Positions 35,901-49,761 of a stretch of 64,000 bases of DNA are shown here, piece after piece. The notes below the pieces were generated by a model, which worked only from the letters and a program-made list of their open reading frames with translations, had not been told where the DNA came from and did no database searches. The position numbers were made by a program, and so were the translations under genes. The first letter of the stretch is position 1; each line of letters begins with the position of its first letter. Origin of the DNA: Heterobilharzia americana (lineage: Eukaryota; Platyhelminthes; Trematoda; Strigeidida; Schistosomatidae); assembly GCA_944470555.2 (NCBI GenBank), contig OX104127.1, forward strand, positions 47,792,934 to 47,856,933. Reading direction: 5' to 3'.

Positions 35901-38900
35901 CATAAAAACGAACTTATTCCTCGCTGGAATCGGAGACACGAAATGACACCGGTTGGTGAAAACCTTTGGGAAGCCAATCGACCGATATGTCTTCCCTCCC
36001 TCGATGAAAGCGAAAGTAAGAATGGGGATATGGAATGTCAGCACCATGTATCAACCTACCAAGGCTGCCCAGATTGCCACAGAGATGAGAAGGTATCGCA
36101 CTGAAGTGCTAGGAATTTGCGAAAGTAGATGGAATGGAAGTGGACTCTCCAAACTGTCAACTGGAGAGTCAATAAACCACTCCGGTCACCCAAACAACAA
36201 CCATGAGTACAAGGAGTTCTGGAGTGGCTATCACGATTTCCCCAAGACCATCGAAGGCTCTCTCTCATGCAGTGGGAACCAATCTCCTCCTTGACCAGAA
36301 TCATAACAGCAAGATTCAACTCAAAAGGAAAGAAAGTCACAATCATTCAATGCTACGCGCCAACAAATAATGCAGATCAAGAGAAGGAGGAATTCTATAG
36401 ACAACTGCAATCAGTAATAGACAAGACTCCAGTTGGCGACAGCAAAACTCTAATGGACCACATGAATGCCAAACTGGGAGCAGACAACACAGGAAAAGAA
36501 CTCATCATGGGTCGAGAAGCACTAGGTGAAATGAACCAGAATGGAAAATTGTTTGCAAATTTCTGCGCATTCGACGATTTGGTGATTGGAAGCATTGTGT
36601 TCAAGCACAAGGATATTCACAAAGCGACATGGATTCGATTTCACCAGATGGACACACTAAAAACCAGATCAACTTCATTTTAATCTGGCGAAAGTGGTGA
36701 CACAGCCCACTGGACACAAGATCAAGAAGGGGAACAGATGTAGGTAGATTCATACCACTCACTATCTAGTGCAAGGAACCTGCCTTCAAAATCAAGTTGA
36801 TCGCCTTCACGCAAGCTGATGATAGACCACAGTTCAAGTTCAACACCCAGAACAGAAACTGAACTGAAGGACGAAACTACAAAGGACATCTTCACGTCAG
36901 TCATCAGGAAAAAATGGGTGACATTAAACAACATCCCCGAAGAAACCTGTGCGGATGAACACTGGAACTCTGTGAAACGGATGTGGAAAGAAACTCGCAT
37001 AACCGTGTTAGGAAGGAAGAGGAAACAAGACAAGGAATGGATCTCGACGGGCACATGGAAGCTAATAAAAGAGAGGACGATGGTGAAGAAGAAGAAGATA
37101 AACCAGTACATGAGAAAAAGAACTGAGTACAATGTATCAAACACTGGACAAAGAAGTGAAGAAGAGTGCACGAAAAGACAAAGGACACCTCTACAACACA
37201 CTTGCAAGTGGAGCAGAACAGGCTGCAGGTAGGAGATATAGAGACCTGACAACACTATATCAAATAATCAGGTTACTAACGATCTAGGAAGAGATCAACG
37301 CAGACGAAACCAATGAAAGATTGTGAGGGAAATCTAGTTACCAAAGAGGAGAAACAAAGGAAACAATGGGCTGACCACTTCAAAAAAACTAGAGTCGACA
37401 ACCACCACCACCTGCAACTCGTCCACAAATACCACCAGCAACGGCAGAACTACAAGTGAATACAGACCCTCCGACAAAAGCAGAAGTCCTGAATGCCATA
37501 AAACTGCTGAAATCCGAGAAGGCAGCAGGACCAGATGGAAGTCCTCCAGAAGCACTGAAAACAGACACAGAGACAACAGACGACATGCTCACATCACTAC
37601 TGAAGAAGGTTTGGAAAGAAGGAAAGGTACCTGCCTATCGATTGGAAGGAAGGCTATCTTGTCAAACTCCCAAAGAAGGGAGACATAAGCCTTTGCAAGA
37701 ACTGGCGTGGAATCATGCTCCTGTCCACCCAAAGCAAGCAAATATTATGCCGCATCATCCTGGAGAGACTAAACAATGCACTGGACTCAAAATTACGACC
37801 GGAACAGGCTGACTGGCTTCAGAAAGAACAAATCATGTGTGGATCAAATTGCAACACAACGCTACGCATCATCATAGAACAGAGTACAGAATGGCAGTCA
37901 ACTGGAGCTTTACCTCAACTTCATCCACTTTGAAAAGGCCTTCAAGAACGTCGACCGAGAAGTAATTTGACAACTGCTGCTTCAACACTACGATGTTAGT
38001 GCCACAAATCTTCATCAACCTCATTCAACAGCTATATGCTATATGAGGATGCCACATGCCAAGTGATTCACAATGGAAAGCTCAGCGACGCCTTTGAAGT
38101 GAAGACAGGAGTAAGACAAGGTTCCCGCCTACTATCACCCATGATCTTCCTGATTGTGGTCGACTGGATCATGCAGCAAACCGTGAGGAGCGAGAAGATG
38201 GGCATACGCTGTTTGACCGATGAAAAGACCCTAGAAGATATGGATTTCCCCGACGATGATTTCTGTCTAATGTCTTGTGGCACAAACTAGAACATCTACA
38301 GGCGAAAACTAACAAATTTACAGAAGAGGCACGGTAGCGAAGACGGGACTTCAAGTGCATGTAGAGAAGACAGAGGTGATGAAGATACCCAACCAACAAC
38401 AGCATCAACAACAAGAGGCACCAATCACCATCAACGGGAGAAACCTAAAGGAAGTAGTCTCTTTCACCTACCTAGGCAGCATCGTTTCAACTACAGGCGG
38501 CACAGACGAGGACGTCAAAGCCAGCCAGGATCGGAAATACAGCAAGACAAGCCTTCATTAATCTGAAATCAGTGTGGGGACCCACTGCACTCAGCACAAA
38601 GAACAAGATCCGAATTTTCAACACCAATGTCAAGTCAGTGCTGCTATGTGGTTCAGAAACTTGGCGTGTCACGAAAGGCATTCCCAACAAACTACAGACA
38701 TTCATCGACAGCTGCCACCTACGCTCACTCGATACTGAAGATCAAATGGCCAGAAAGAATAAGCAACAAGGAACTCTGGCAACGAACCAAACAAGAACCT
38801 ATCGCCCAACAGATATGCAGAAGAAAGTGGAGATGGATTGGGCATACACTGAGAAGGCCGACTGGGGACATCACGCGCCAGGCCATGCCGTCGAGTGGAG

Positions 38901-41900
38901 TCCAAGGGGGAACGACGAGTTGGGCGTCCGAGGCGAGGGTGACATGGAGGACATCGTGCGAGGAGGAGATGAAGCTTGTGGGCAGTCGTGGAGCCAGGTT
39001 AAAAAGATTGCAGAGAACAGAGTGCACTGGAGATGTGCTACTGAAAAGCCGCATGTTCCATTGGGAACCCAAGGGACAAATACTAATAATGGCCAAGTTT
39101 TTCTTTTTCACTAATAGACTAGTAGTGTTATCAAGGTACTTTGTGAAATAAATATGCTGCATTAAATACACTGACCTTAGCTTTACGGAACCAAACTTTG
39201 ACGTAATCTGGTTGCAATTCGATAGCGCGCTTGCAACACTTAATGCATAGAAGAAGGTAATCTGATTGTGGTTTCGTCAGATTGAGAGTGTACGTAGTTC
39301 CAAGTTTGAATAAACAGTGGGCTGCATTCGACAAGCAGACAGCTAACAGAGCAGATGGACTAAGTTCTGGAGATTGACGATCTAGCGCCATTGAGTCAAA
39401 ACGGTAGCCAGGATTAACCACGCTAACGCTCCCGTCTAAAATCTTGATTGCTTTTTTGTAGCAATTAAATGCTCGAGTAATGCTTCCTGTCTGAAATTTA
39501 GCAAAAAGATTATATTATATTGACTATTAACAACCAGTTGATAAAAACTAACAGAATTTTCCGCTCAGTGGTCAAACCCCTCACTAAATTGATTGTCTGT
39601 AATACATAAGGGGAATTTTTTAGAGTCTAATCAAGTTGACCTTTAAAAGTCATTATTTTATAACTATCTGTCTCTTATAAGTAGTTTTAGTGTTGGCAGA
39701 TAGAATTATAGTAAGGAATATCAGTATACCAGTTATGTGGTGCCACGAAACCCCATTGTTTTACAAAGGCACAATTAATAATGATAAACAGTTGAGTTTA
39801 CTTCTCTACTGGGAGCCAATTACGGTCATGCCTAGGATGTAATACCCAGTTTTTCAGCTGTTAATCGTTTATGTGAAAAAGGAGCACAGCTGCGTAAAAC
39901 AAGAACGTATACTAAAAGTCAGTCGTCTAAGAACATGTTTACTGTATATTTAGTAAACTAAGAGGAAGATCGTATATGAGGACACAAATAATACACCGTC
40001 GAAAACCTACTGTTGTCAAAGGCTATAAAGTTGATAGCAGTATTCCTAAATCGTAATTACACCCTTCGTATTTTGATTTGATGGAACGAGTTGGAGCAGA
40101 TAAAAAGATAAATCAACGTAAAACCCAGCATAGATGTTCATTATCTCTATTAGCGGTAAATCACGGCAGCGAGGAAATAAGTAAAAATAATAACGTAAAA
40201 GTTCATAAAAGCACAAAATATAAATAAACGAAGATCAAAAAAGTGCTAAACCGGAGAAAGTTCTTACAGAACCACTCAGTCGGACTGTACAAACACGGCT
40301 ATTGACTGGTATATAGTCGAGGAGTGAGCTTTCTGCTCTATAACTTCAAGCTAGGCTTACACCAGCGGGTCCATTAAATCTTCGAAAATCCGTAAGGCGG
40401 ATTCTGCAGACTCACCGCATTGACCAAGTGAAGTCAAGTTAATGATCACATTGAGATCCCGTATATGTGTCTCAGAAGCACCGCACATATCCGTGACTTG
40501 AGATCCCAGAGTTCTGGCAAGCGACACTTGCTGTCCGATTTGACATAGGTTTGGAACGTTGAAAGCATCAATGTGAAGTCGACAGACCAGAAGTGGGGTT
40601 TCGACGGCTTGGATCACTAACAATGTTTGCAGACTGAGAGGTTGAGGAAGCTGTTAGAGACTTCATAAAATCGGTATCAGTAGGCGAAGGCAAAGGTAAG
40701 GAAGATAAGTTGTTTGGTTGGATCTTGTATAGTATTGGAAGCGTGCGGGTGGTAGATACTTCCCGGCTAGCCATACCATGGAAGTTGTTTCTGTAGAGTC
40801 CCAGAAAGAGAAGACTTGTGTGACCGCAGAGGCTACAGGGCATTTATTTCAGACCTATTACAGTCTTTTGAGGACTGTTGGTTTAGCTTTTGATTGCTCC
40901 AATACCGGACAGAAAAAAAACCATACCGCCGTCACCGGAAGGCTGCATGGAAGGAAGACTGCACTTTTCAGTGGGTCAACCTTTTCCAGCCTTCCCCTTC
41001 CCATAGGGGAGATAGTCTCAGAATGGTACTGCTGGTCATTAGCGGGGAACATCTTACTGCTGTCACACCTCATCTATTCAGCAGTGCGACTTTGTCCTCG
41101 GACCCTCCCCATAGCGTAGCGATCCAAACTACAGCATTAACCAATTATCGTCTTACCACTATCCAACAAACCTTTCTGGTGTGGTAGGACCTCGAGGGAA
41201 CGAGCGTCCCAGCTAGTATAGCTCGATGGGTTATTGTGATATACATACACGACCACCACGTCAAGGTAGCAGCTGTCGGTCGGGATACATTGTTGCCTTG
41301 TTTAACAGTAGAAAGTGAACTGGCTGGTTGCGTTGATCACTTCACTAACCTGATAAATCGGACCAAACCTGGAGGGTCAGTGGTCGACGAAATCTCAGCA
41401 TAAACACAAAAGGCCCTCTTGGCCTTCGCTAACTTACGCCATTTATGGCGTCACCTTGGTATCTGATTCCCCAATAAGATTCGACTGAACTGCACTGCAC
41501 TCCGCTCTGTTCTGCTACATGGTTCCGAAATATGGCTACTAAGGGTAGAAAATATGAGGCTTTAGATGTTCGATCACAGTTGCCTTTGTAGCATAAGAGT
41601 TGTGATGTGGTATCACCACGTCAGTAACGTAGAAGTCAAGTGTAGAGTTTTGAAAGGAAAAGGTTAAGTCAGTCGATGACGTCGTGAACCTTCATCGGCT
41701 GGAGTGGTTGAGACATAGGGTTACACATGTCTAGTCAATGTATGGCTCGTAGCACATTCTTGGCTTAAGTTTAGGCTAGCTAAGGTTAAACGTAATTCTT
41801 ACCTGTTGGTGTGAGCCATGTAAAGGAGTTTAGACTTTTCGGTTAGCGTCTGCGTAACAACTAAAATCGGTGGTTGGAGATATGGTGCAAATGTATTCAA

Positions 41901-43896
41901 ACATTATCTTAATAAAAAACCACAATAATGTTTCATTCTCTGTGGTTATCTTTCGATGGTTTTCTGTCGGTTTTGATAACTTTTTTCCTGACTTTCATAT
42001 TTTTCATTTTGTGCCTTCACCATTGATGTGCTGATATGAGGTATAGCAACTTGAATCACCGAAAATTAATGTCACTTCTCACGTTGATGACGACTGTCTG
42101 AGTAAGTGTCCACAATTTCGGTAAGAAAAAGTGCATTTATCTGCGGCATCATGACCGATTTTGAGCCAACATTATCTGCAGTCTATAACCAACAATTTCG
42201 GTTGACACACAGAACCCAACAGACAAGTCTCCGCTTCACTATACAGCTCAGACTTATAATCCAAAACATCATGGATGAACACCAGGTTTTATTTTTGCTG
42301 CCTTTAAATCCTCTCCAAGGTGATACATCATGAAGACCTGAGTCAAGAGACCCACGCTTTTCTACATACCTAAGAGAATGAATGGATTGGTGTCATATAA
42401 TACGGTCACCCTCAAACTTTTTCCGACTTCATTCTATTTTGATTAACACCGTTCAACAAAGTAAGCGGCCACTCGATATGTGCGACAAATGTCTAAACCG
42501 CCTCAGTTGATGAAGTTACACAATGTCAATGGTTGATTTTCCCCCCTTTATTGGTACTCTACACCTAACATCAACATTGCTCACGTGATAGAACCATCAT
42601 GCAGACAGACATCTAAAGTCTGAAAAACCTTTAGGGTTCTAATATCTATTTCTGATGGCTACATCAGTCGTACAATAAGACATAAGGGACTAGTGTGCAG
42701 CATACTTGTCTTTCGATAAGTGGTCGGATATCTCGTCAGAGTCACAGATGGTAGATGGCGAAAAGCACACAAGCCTTTTTATTCGGCCTGAAATTCCATC
42801 AGCAACCAGCCGATTAAGGCTGACTCAACTTCCCTTTTTATCTTTAAACTAGAACACAGTGCAATCCTGAGACACATAAAAGATGAGGAACGTATGGTAA
42901 ACGTACTCAGGTTTTTGTTCAAGACGTTTAGACTACATTTTCCTGCATATTGGCTTAACCACTGTCAGCGGCCTGCTGTCAAATCAATCCCGAAGAATTT
43001 GGAGGTACCATCACCATATCTATAACAGTTGAATAAGAATCGTCATAGTGGACATTCGTGGTCGACACCACTGTCTGTTGTTACTTCAAACAACTTTTCA
43101 CAGGCCTTCACGCGAAAGCGTAAGCTAAAATAGAGCTTTGATTTAGCACTACACAGTTGCTGGATACTCCCTTCACATTCAAAAAATATGGCAGGTTTTG
43201 AACACCTACAAGGACTTCCTTAGCTTCAAAACCTGTTGGAAGGTCAAATTCCGAAACGGCTTTGTATCCTCAAGCTCAAGTTAGGTTCCTAGGATCTTAA
43301 ACCTAATGTTAGTGAAACTGATTTTCCCACATTTTATCTCCAACCCGATAGTCCAGAAATCTCTCTGATTACAACTGAGAACTTAAGAAACAGTTTGAAA
43401 GCTAGTTATTAGATTTTAAGTTCTGTTCACCGATTCTGAAAGCTCACCTTTAAAAGCTTATTGCCACGACGTTTCATCACATCTGCCACAACGTACTTCT
43501 CGTTTTCAGACATCTGCCAAAATTCTGCAAGCTGTGTGGGATTGAATTCAAAAATTCCCTCCAACCTACTTTTTGAATATCTTGGAGATGTATGTTAAAT
43601 GACACATCATGTGTACGTGCGTCACTTATACCCAAAAATTCCTTCTCCAAATTTGTGAAGACATGGTCGGAAGTTAAGGCAACTTCGCATTGCTCTCCAC
43701 AACCCATATCCTTTACGATATCATCCACAAGTTTGATAACACCAAAATCATCTCCATGTCCCAGATCAAAAGTTACCCTTTGATTTTGAATTCTCGGTTC
43801 AGAATCAACAATGATAGATACATCTACAATAACACGATCATGTTCATATGGTTTTTGTGTTCCAGCACACAAAATCACCTTAGGAAATGCTGGCAT
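32752..43896 (-). CDS. FKBP/TPR immunophilin (FKBP4/5-like, p50 type), C-terminal 408 residues; one frameshift
   Basis: Four minus-strand exons in phase 0: 43896-43448, 39490-39176, 34941-34690, 32961-32752 (stop TAA 32752-32754). Exon A carries an FKBP-fold peptidyl-prolyl isomerase-like domain (VILCAG, RVTFDLGHGD, DMGCGEQCEVAL) and then the linker EFWQMSENEKYVVADVMKRR, very like the FKBP51/52 linker into the TPRs. Exons B and C carry TPRs (ITRAFNCYKKAIKIL; LSNAAHCLFKLG; CKRAIELQPDYVKVWFRKAKAHAALGNYEEA). Exon D is acidic and hydrophilic, with no membrane anchor, which argues against FKBP8. Such proteins dock to Hsp90. Exon A begins exactly at AG|ATG, so a first FKBP domain may lie upstream; I could not find it. 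A one-base frame break lies at 43570-43574. Confidence 0.8.
33235..33355 (-). mobile_element. PLE 3' region fragment (hammerhead-like relic)
   Basis: AAGATTTGTCTGAATGC and TTCGCTGTGTAAG parallel 18472-18503 (AAGATTTTTCTGAACG, TTTCGCTGTGTATG). The core CTGANGA is lost. Intron of the FKBP/TPR gene. Confidence 0.5.
33355..33505 (+). repeat. tRNA-like SINE
   Basis: CTCAGTAGTTTAGG, GCGTTCGAGCCACC, CCACCTACCGAGGTTTGGGC and CTCACGCAATAGGTG match the family at 8878-9065. The remainder of this intron (33505-34689) shows nothing I can assign. Confidence 0.55.
34690..34941 (-). CDS. FKBP/TPR exon C
   Basis: Acceptor TCTTTAG, donor GTAAGT. 84 codons: AHAALGNYEEAVRAGQKCL completes the third TPR. Then comes a charged helix ending in MYGDWC. 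Confidence 0.88.
35755..39085 (+). mobile_element. RTE-like non-LTR retrotransposon, copy 2 (inverted relative to copy 1)
   Basis: Endonuclease pieces (MGIWNVSTMYQPTK, GICESRWNG, CYAPTNNAD, MNAKLGADNTG; 36000-36560), then RT pieces identical to copy 1: EKAAGPDGSPPEAL, GVRQGSRLLSPM, FPDDD, SVLLCGSETW. The C-terminal AENRVHWR piece lies near 39020. It lies in an FKBP/TPR intron, antisense to that gene, ending about 80 bases from the exon B donor. A five-G run at 38906-38910, where copy 1 has six, shifts the tail frame. Candidate target duplications ATAATGTCCAA (35744-35754) and ATAATGGCCAA (39086-39096) differ once. Confidence 0.75.
39176..39490 (-). CDS. FKBP/TPR exon B
   Basis: Acceptor ATTTCAG, donor GTCAGT. 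105 codons spanning TPR1 to TPR3 first helix (FNCYKKAIKIL; LSNAAHCLFKLG; CCKRAIELQPDYVKVWFRKAK). A loop with TLNLTKPQSDYL lengthens the second repeat. Confidence 0.9.
39491..40350. other. FKBP/TPR intron sequence, no feature recognised
   Basis: AT-rich intron DNA upstream (minus sense) of exon B. No gene or repeat that I can name. Confidence 0.4.
40357..41290 (-). mobile_element. RTE-like element, 5' region plus endonuclease start
   Basis: On minus, an untranslated block (41290-40860) shared with 3058-3505 is followed by an endonuclease-like start: LHIDAFNVPNLCQIGQQVSL, then LARTLGSQVTDMCGASETHI (about 40580-40450). FNV.T and SETHI/SETRI are the first two endonuclease motifs of RTE-like elements. 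The frame decays by 40357. Confidence 0.6.
41310..41900 (+). mobile_element. RTE-like element, 3' part of RT, opposite orientation to its neighbour
   Basis: Plus frames read LAFANLRHLWRHLGI, LNCTALRSVLLHGSEIWLL and SVDDVVNLHRLEWLRH in RTE order. Stops and shifts are frequent. It directly abuts the inverted 5' fragment at 40357-41290. Confidence 0.6.
42340..42620 (-). mobile_element. RTE-like 3' fragment
   Basis: Minus reading gives YHVSNVDVRCRV, GGKSTIDIV and LHQLRRFRHLSHI, matching the [27 protein letters not shown] region. Neighbouring intron sequence (41900-42340 and 42620-43440) is probably more old repeat but could not be assigned. Confidence 0.45.
43448..43896 (-). CDS. FKBP/TPR exon A with frame break
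   Basis: Acceptor TATATAG abuts ATG at 43896, donor GTGAGC after 43448. FKBP-like frame 43896-43575; the frame changes at a five-T run (43570-43574). The rest (GIFEFNPTQLAEFWQMSENE) is in the next frame. With 449 bases the exon is one short of a multiple of three. Confidence 0.8.
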
Positions 43897-46500
<2,604 letters not shown>

Positions 46501-46979
46501 ACCTCTCCTCCTACTTCCAACTATCAGGACAATCAAATCAACCAACATCAATAGTGCGAGTAGGGGAAACTTGTAGTTCTTGAGCTCTCACTTCTAGGTC
46601 TTGAGGCTTGTTTCTTTTTGTTCGGTTGTACTCCTTCGATGGCCGCAGAAGTCTTTGCGTCTTCCTGCTTATAGCTTTGGAGGAAGTGATTGTCTTTTTG
46701 AAGGTACTTTACTTGCAAACTGTAGCCTGGTTGTTTTTTTGGGGGGGGAGGGGGCAACGGAGCTGCTGATAAGATCAATCAACCGTTTGCAATTTCTGTT
46801 GTTGTAGGCACCTGCAGGTAGGTGTTAAGCGTTACTTACAAAGTGATAAAAACAGTGAGTGGGGAATGAGAAAAAGGAGTGAAAAGTACCCATGAAAAGA
46901 CAAACGTAACCGGTAATAATATGGAGGGGAGATGTTTATTAATCCAGATACTAGGGTTGAGGAATACAAGGGTGTATCA

Positions 46980-47900
46980 TCAGTTGCCATTGACAAATGT
47001 TCGTGGTAAGCCGTTTACGCTCACATGCTCACCCAGTAGTTGTCTGAAGGAGTCAGCTGATATAGCTGTGGCCACTTCCTTCGGCAGAGCGTCCCATAAG
47101 GCACATACTCTGTAGGAGAAGAAGCTGGATCTCACTCTCGTCTTTGCCCTACGGTGGGGTGTGTGAATGCGGTCCCCACCGGACTGTCGGTCTTGGACCG
47201 ACAACGTTGTCCTATTTGGGTAGTTCACATGGTGAACGCTCTTGTAGGCTATCAGGTCACCTCGTTCCCTTAGATAGCTTTGTGTGAACAAGTTGATTTG
47301 TCTGAGGCGCTGCGCATAGGTTTTGCCTGTTAGTCCAACGACCGACTGTTGCTCTTCTCTGCACTTCCTCGAGAGTATTTGCTTCTCTCTTACGTACTGC
47401 GAGGGGGGGGCTACCGTGCTGAACACCTCTAGGTGTGGTCTAGCGTTAGTTTTGAATACCATAAGGAATAATTCTGGGGTTAACAATCGAAGCTGCCTTC
47501 TTAAAAAGTGCATAGTGACGGTCGCCTTTGTTGCCATTCCCTTGTAAATGCTAGCAGTACCCAGCATGTCACAAAAGTTCAGTCATAGGTCATTCTCTTT
47601 GGATACCATGGTGATTGCATACTTGTTAAGAGTGTAACTGATTTTTATCGCCTCTGGTGAGCGAAGATACACCATCTTGTATTTCTTCAGGTTAAAGCTT
47701 AAACCGTTTGCAGCTGACCAGGACTCCGGCTGCAATAGGTCGTTTCGGAGTATTCTAGGATCCTCTTCGTCAGCTACCGTCCTCCATATTTTAATGTCGG
47801 CGAAGAGGAGGATAGACGAGGATTTTAATGGGGTCATTTGTGAATATGAAAAATAGGAGTGACCCAAGAATCTCTCCTTGAGAAACTCCTGTTCTTGCAT
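46980..47900 (-). pseudogene. Element A: RT thumb and C-terminal region
   Basis: 47900-47583 carries an RT-palm-like frame (SILLFADIKIWRTV: the catalytic FADD is FADI; then LQPESWSAANGLSFNLKKYK). After a frame break, 47567-46980 carries the conserved C-terminal tail. The altered FADI box means no activity. Confidence 0.65.
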
Positions 47901-48099
47901 TCCTCTAGGCTGATCGAATTGTGTTTACTTTAGCGCAGAATTCTCTGTCCACTAGGTATGCCGAAAACCATGACTTTGGAGCGCTAACAAGTATCACCTG
48001 AATTAATATTGCAGCCTACTACATAGTGATGGACAGTAATGAAAAGATAACATTCAAGTAACCAATTATCATCCATAACACTGGCATAACTCTTTTGTA

Positions 48100-48775
48100 T
48101 TACAACGTATAACCTTTCATATTATGTATCATTGTATCTATTTACGTTAATTATGACATTTTGCTTTACTTGACATTTCTTTGGGTCTACTACAAGCTTG
48201 TTTTATCACCCTTTCTCTGACTCCTTTTTGGCTGAACACCCAACAACAACTCCCAACCGCCTGTTGGGTATACCAGGGCTACAGAAGGTGAGTTGGTAAA
48301 CCTACAGCATCACATACCACCGACAATTAAGAACCGTTCCGACAGCCGTAGAACCGAGCGCGAGAAATTCAATTGGTTTACAAAAGCTCGTATCCAATAT
48401 CCAATATCTGTTTATCGAGCTTGTGTAAACCAGTTCAATTCTTCTTGCTTGCTTCTTGGTCTTGCGGAACAGTCCCAGTTCTTTGGCGGATTTTGATACA
48501 GTGATCCAGAGAGAGATGAGTACGTGTCGTGATCGTCCTCATCTCTGAAGAGCCTCCATTTGTGTCATGTCTTTCTCTTGGCTTTTAGGAGGCACTCAGT
48601 GCCTCGTTTTAGCCGTGAATCCCGCTTTCTGGGTGTTATTACCACCAAGGGGACATTTTGCGAGGTCGCCGCCCCAATGATTCCCCTTACGGGCTCCCAG
48701 CGTTGGTCAACCGATAGGGACCACCAACCCACTGGCCACGGAGCTCTCGATAGGCTTCAGCTCACCCCTTAGTAG
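48100..48775 (+). repeat. Unassigned GC-richer insertion within element A
   Basis: 48230-48770 interrupts the minus-strand element where RT should be. It has GGTATACCAGGGCTACAG and GGTCAACCGATAGGG. I do not recognise it. Confidence 0.3.
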
Positions 48776-49761
48776 TTTGCCCTGTTGCAGCAGAGGCGAG
48801 GGTACGGTCCCTCCCACGATAATTGTTCACTGATCACCAAGTCAAACACTATCATGGCATGATCGCTACTTTCAAGAGGTGTTTGGACTTGGACGTTTTC
48901 AACCAGAAGGTGATCACTAGTCAGTAGGTAATCCAGTTCAGGTGGTTTACCATCTGACCCCCAGCGGGTATTGTCGCTAACTTTTTCGTGCAGTCTGGCC
49001 ATTTGGATGGCGTCTAGCAGGTTACAATCGAACTTCGGCTCAGAGTCGTGTCCTCTTTCTCTAGGCTTAGGGTTGGGACGTTGGATCTGGTCGTACCCTA
49101 TAGTTGACACTGGATATTACTTGGAGTACTTTTCGGTTGTGTTTCAAGTTGTCATTAGGAGACCTGTAGATTCCTCCAACTAGGCACCTAGTGTGTTTGA
49201 CCGTGAAGTGGCATTAGGTAGAGTCTGAGAGCTTTGTCAGTACAGCGTCAGTGGCTTGTTCACGTTTGAGCCAGCTGTTCATGTATATTGCAACCCCCCT
49301 TCGCCCCCGTGTCCTCTAGCCCTTCTGAACAGAATCATGTCGTCTATGTTAACTTCGGTATCACCTATGTTTGGTGATAATCGTGTTTCTGTCAGGATCA
49401 TGATTTTCGGAACAAGGTCGAAACAGAGGGATTGGAACTGTGATATTTTATTTCGGAGTCCTCTCATGTGGCTGTAATGACACTTGGAGAAGCCTCTCGT
49501 AACGCGAGATGTCTCTGGTTTTGGATGTGAGGGTTTTCGCTGACCGGCCAGCTCCAGTGTAATTGGCCAAGTCAAGCTTTTGCCCGAGTCGATTGGTACG
49601 GTCGGTGTTATTTGAAGGTTGCCGGTCTGGCTCTCAACGTGCTGGTTTAGGGTGATGGTGGCCAGAGTGCTTGGGGAAAGCCGCTGTCTGCTGTTGTCAC
49701 GGTGTTTTTGGTCTGCTTTCACAGCAGCGAACATTCCAGCTTTTGGGGCTCTTGAATTCAC
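48769..49761 (-). pseudogene. Element A: APE-type endonuclease
   Basis: Start motifs MRGLRNK and ETRLS and the end motif SSDHA (catalytic SDH) are present in two frames (49761-49279; 49110-48769) with a break between. The order is that of a CR1/Jockey-like ORF2 N-terminus. Confidence 0.65.

Noticed and set aside
39131..39421. Immunophilin exon B read on past its donor (VSVFNAAYLFHKVP)
   Set aside because: A GTCAGT donor precedes this tail, and exon C continues the TPR exactly in phase.
43563..43573. 11-base GT-AG micro-intron that would restore the immunophilin frame
   Set aside because: Far below the length that can be spliced; a one-base change in the T run explains the frame better.
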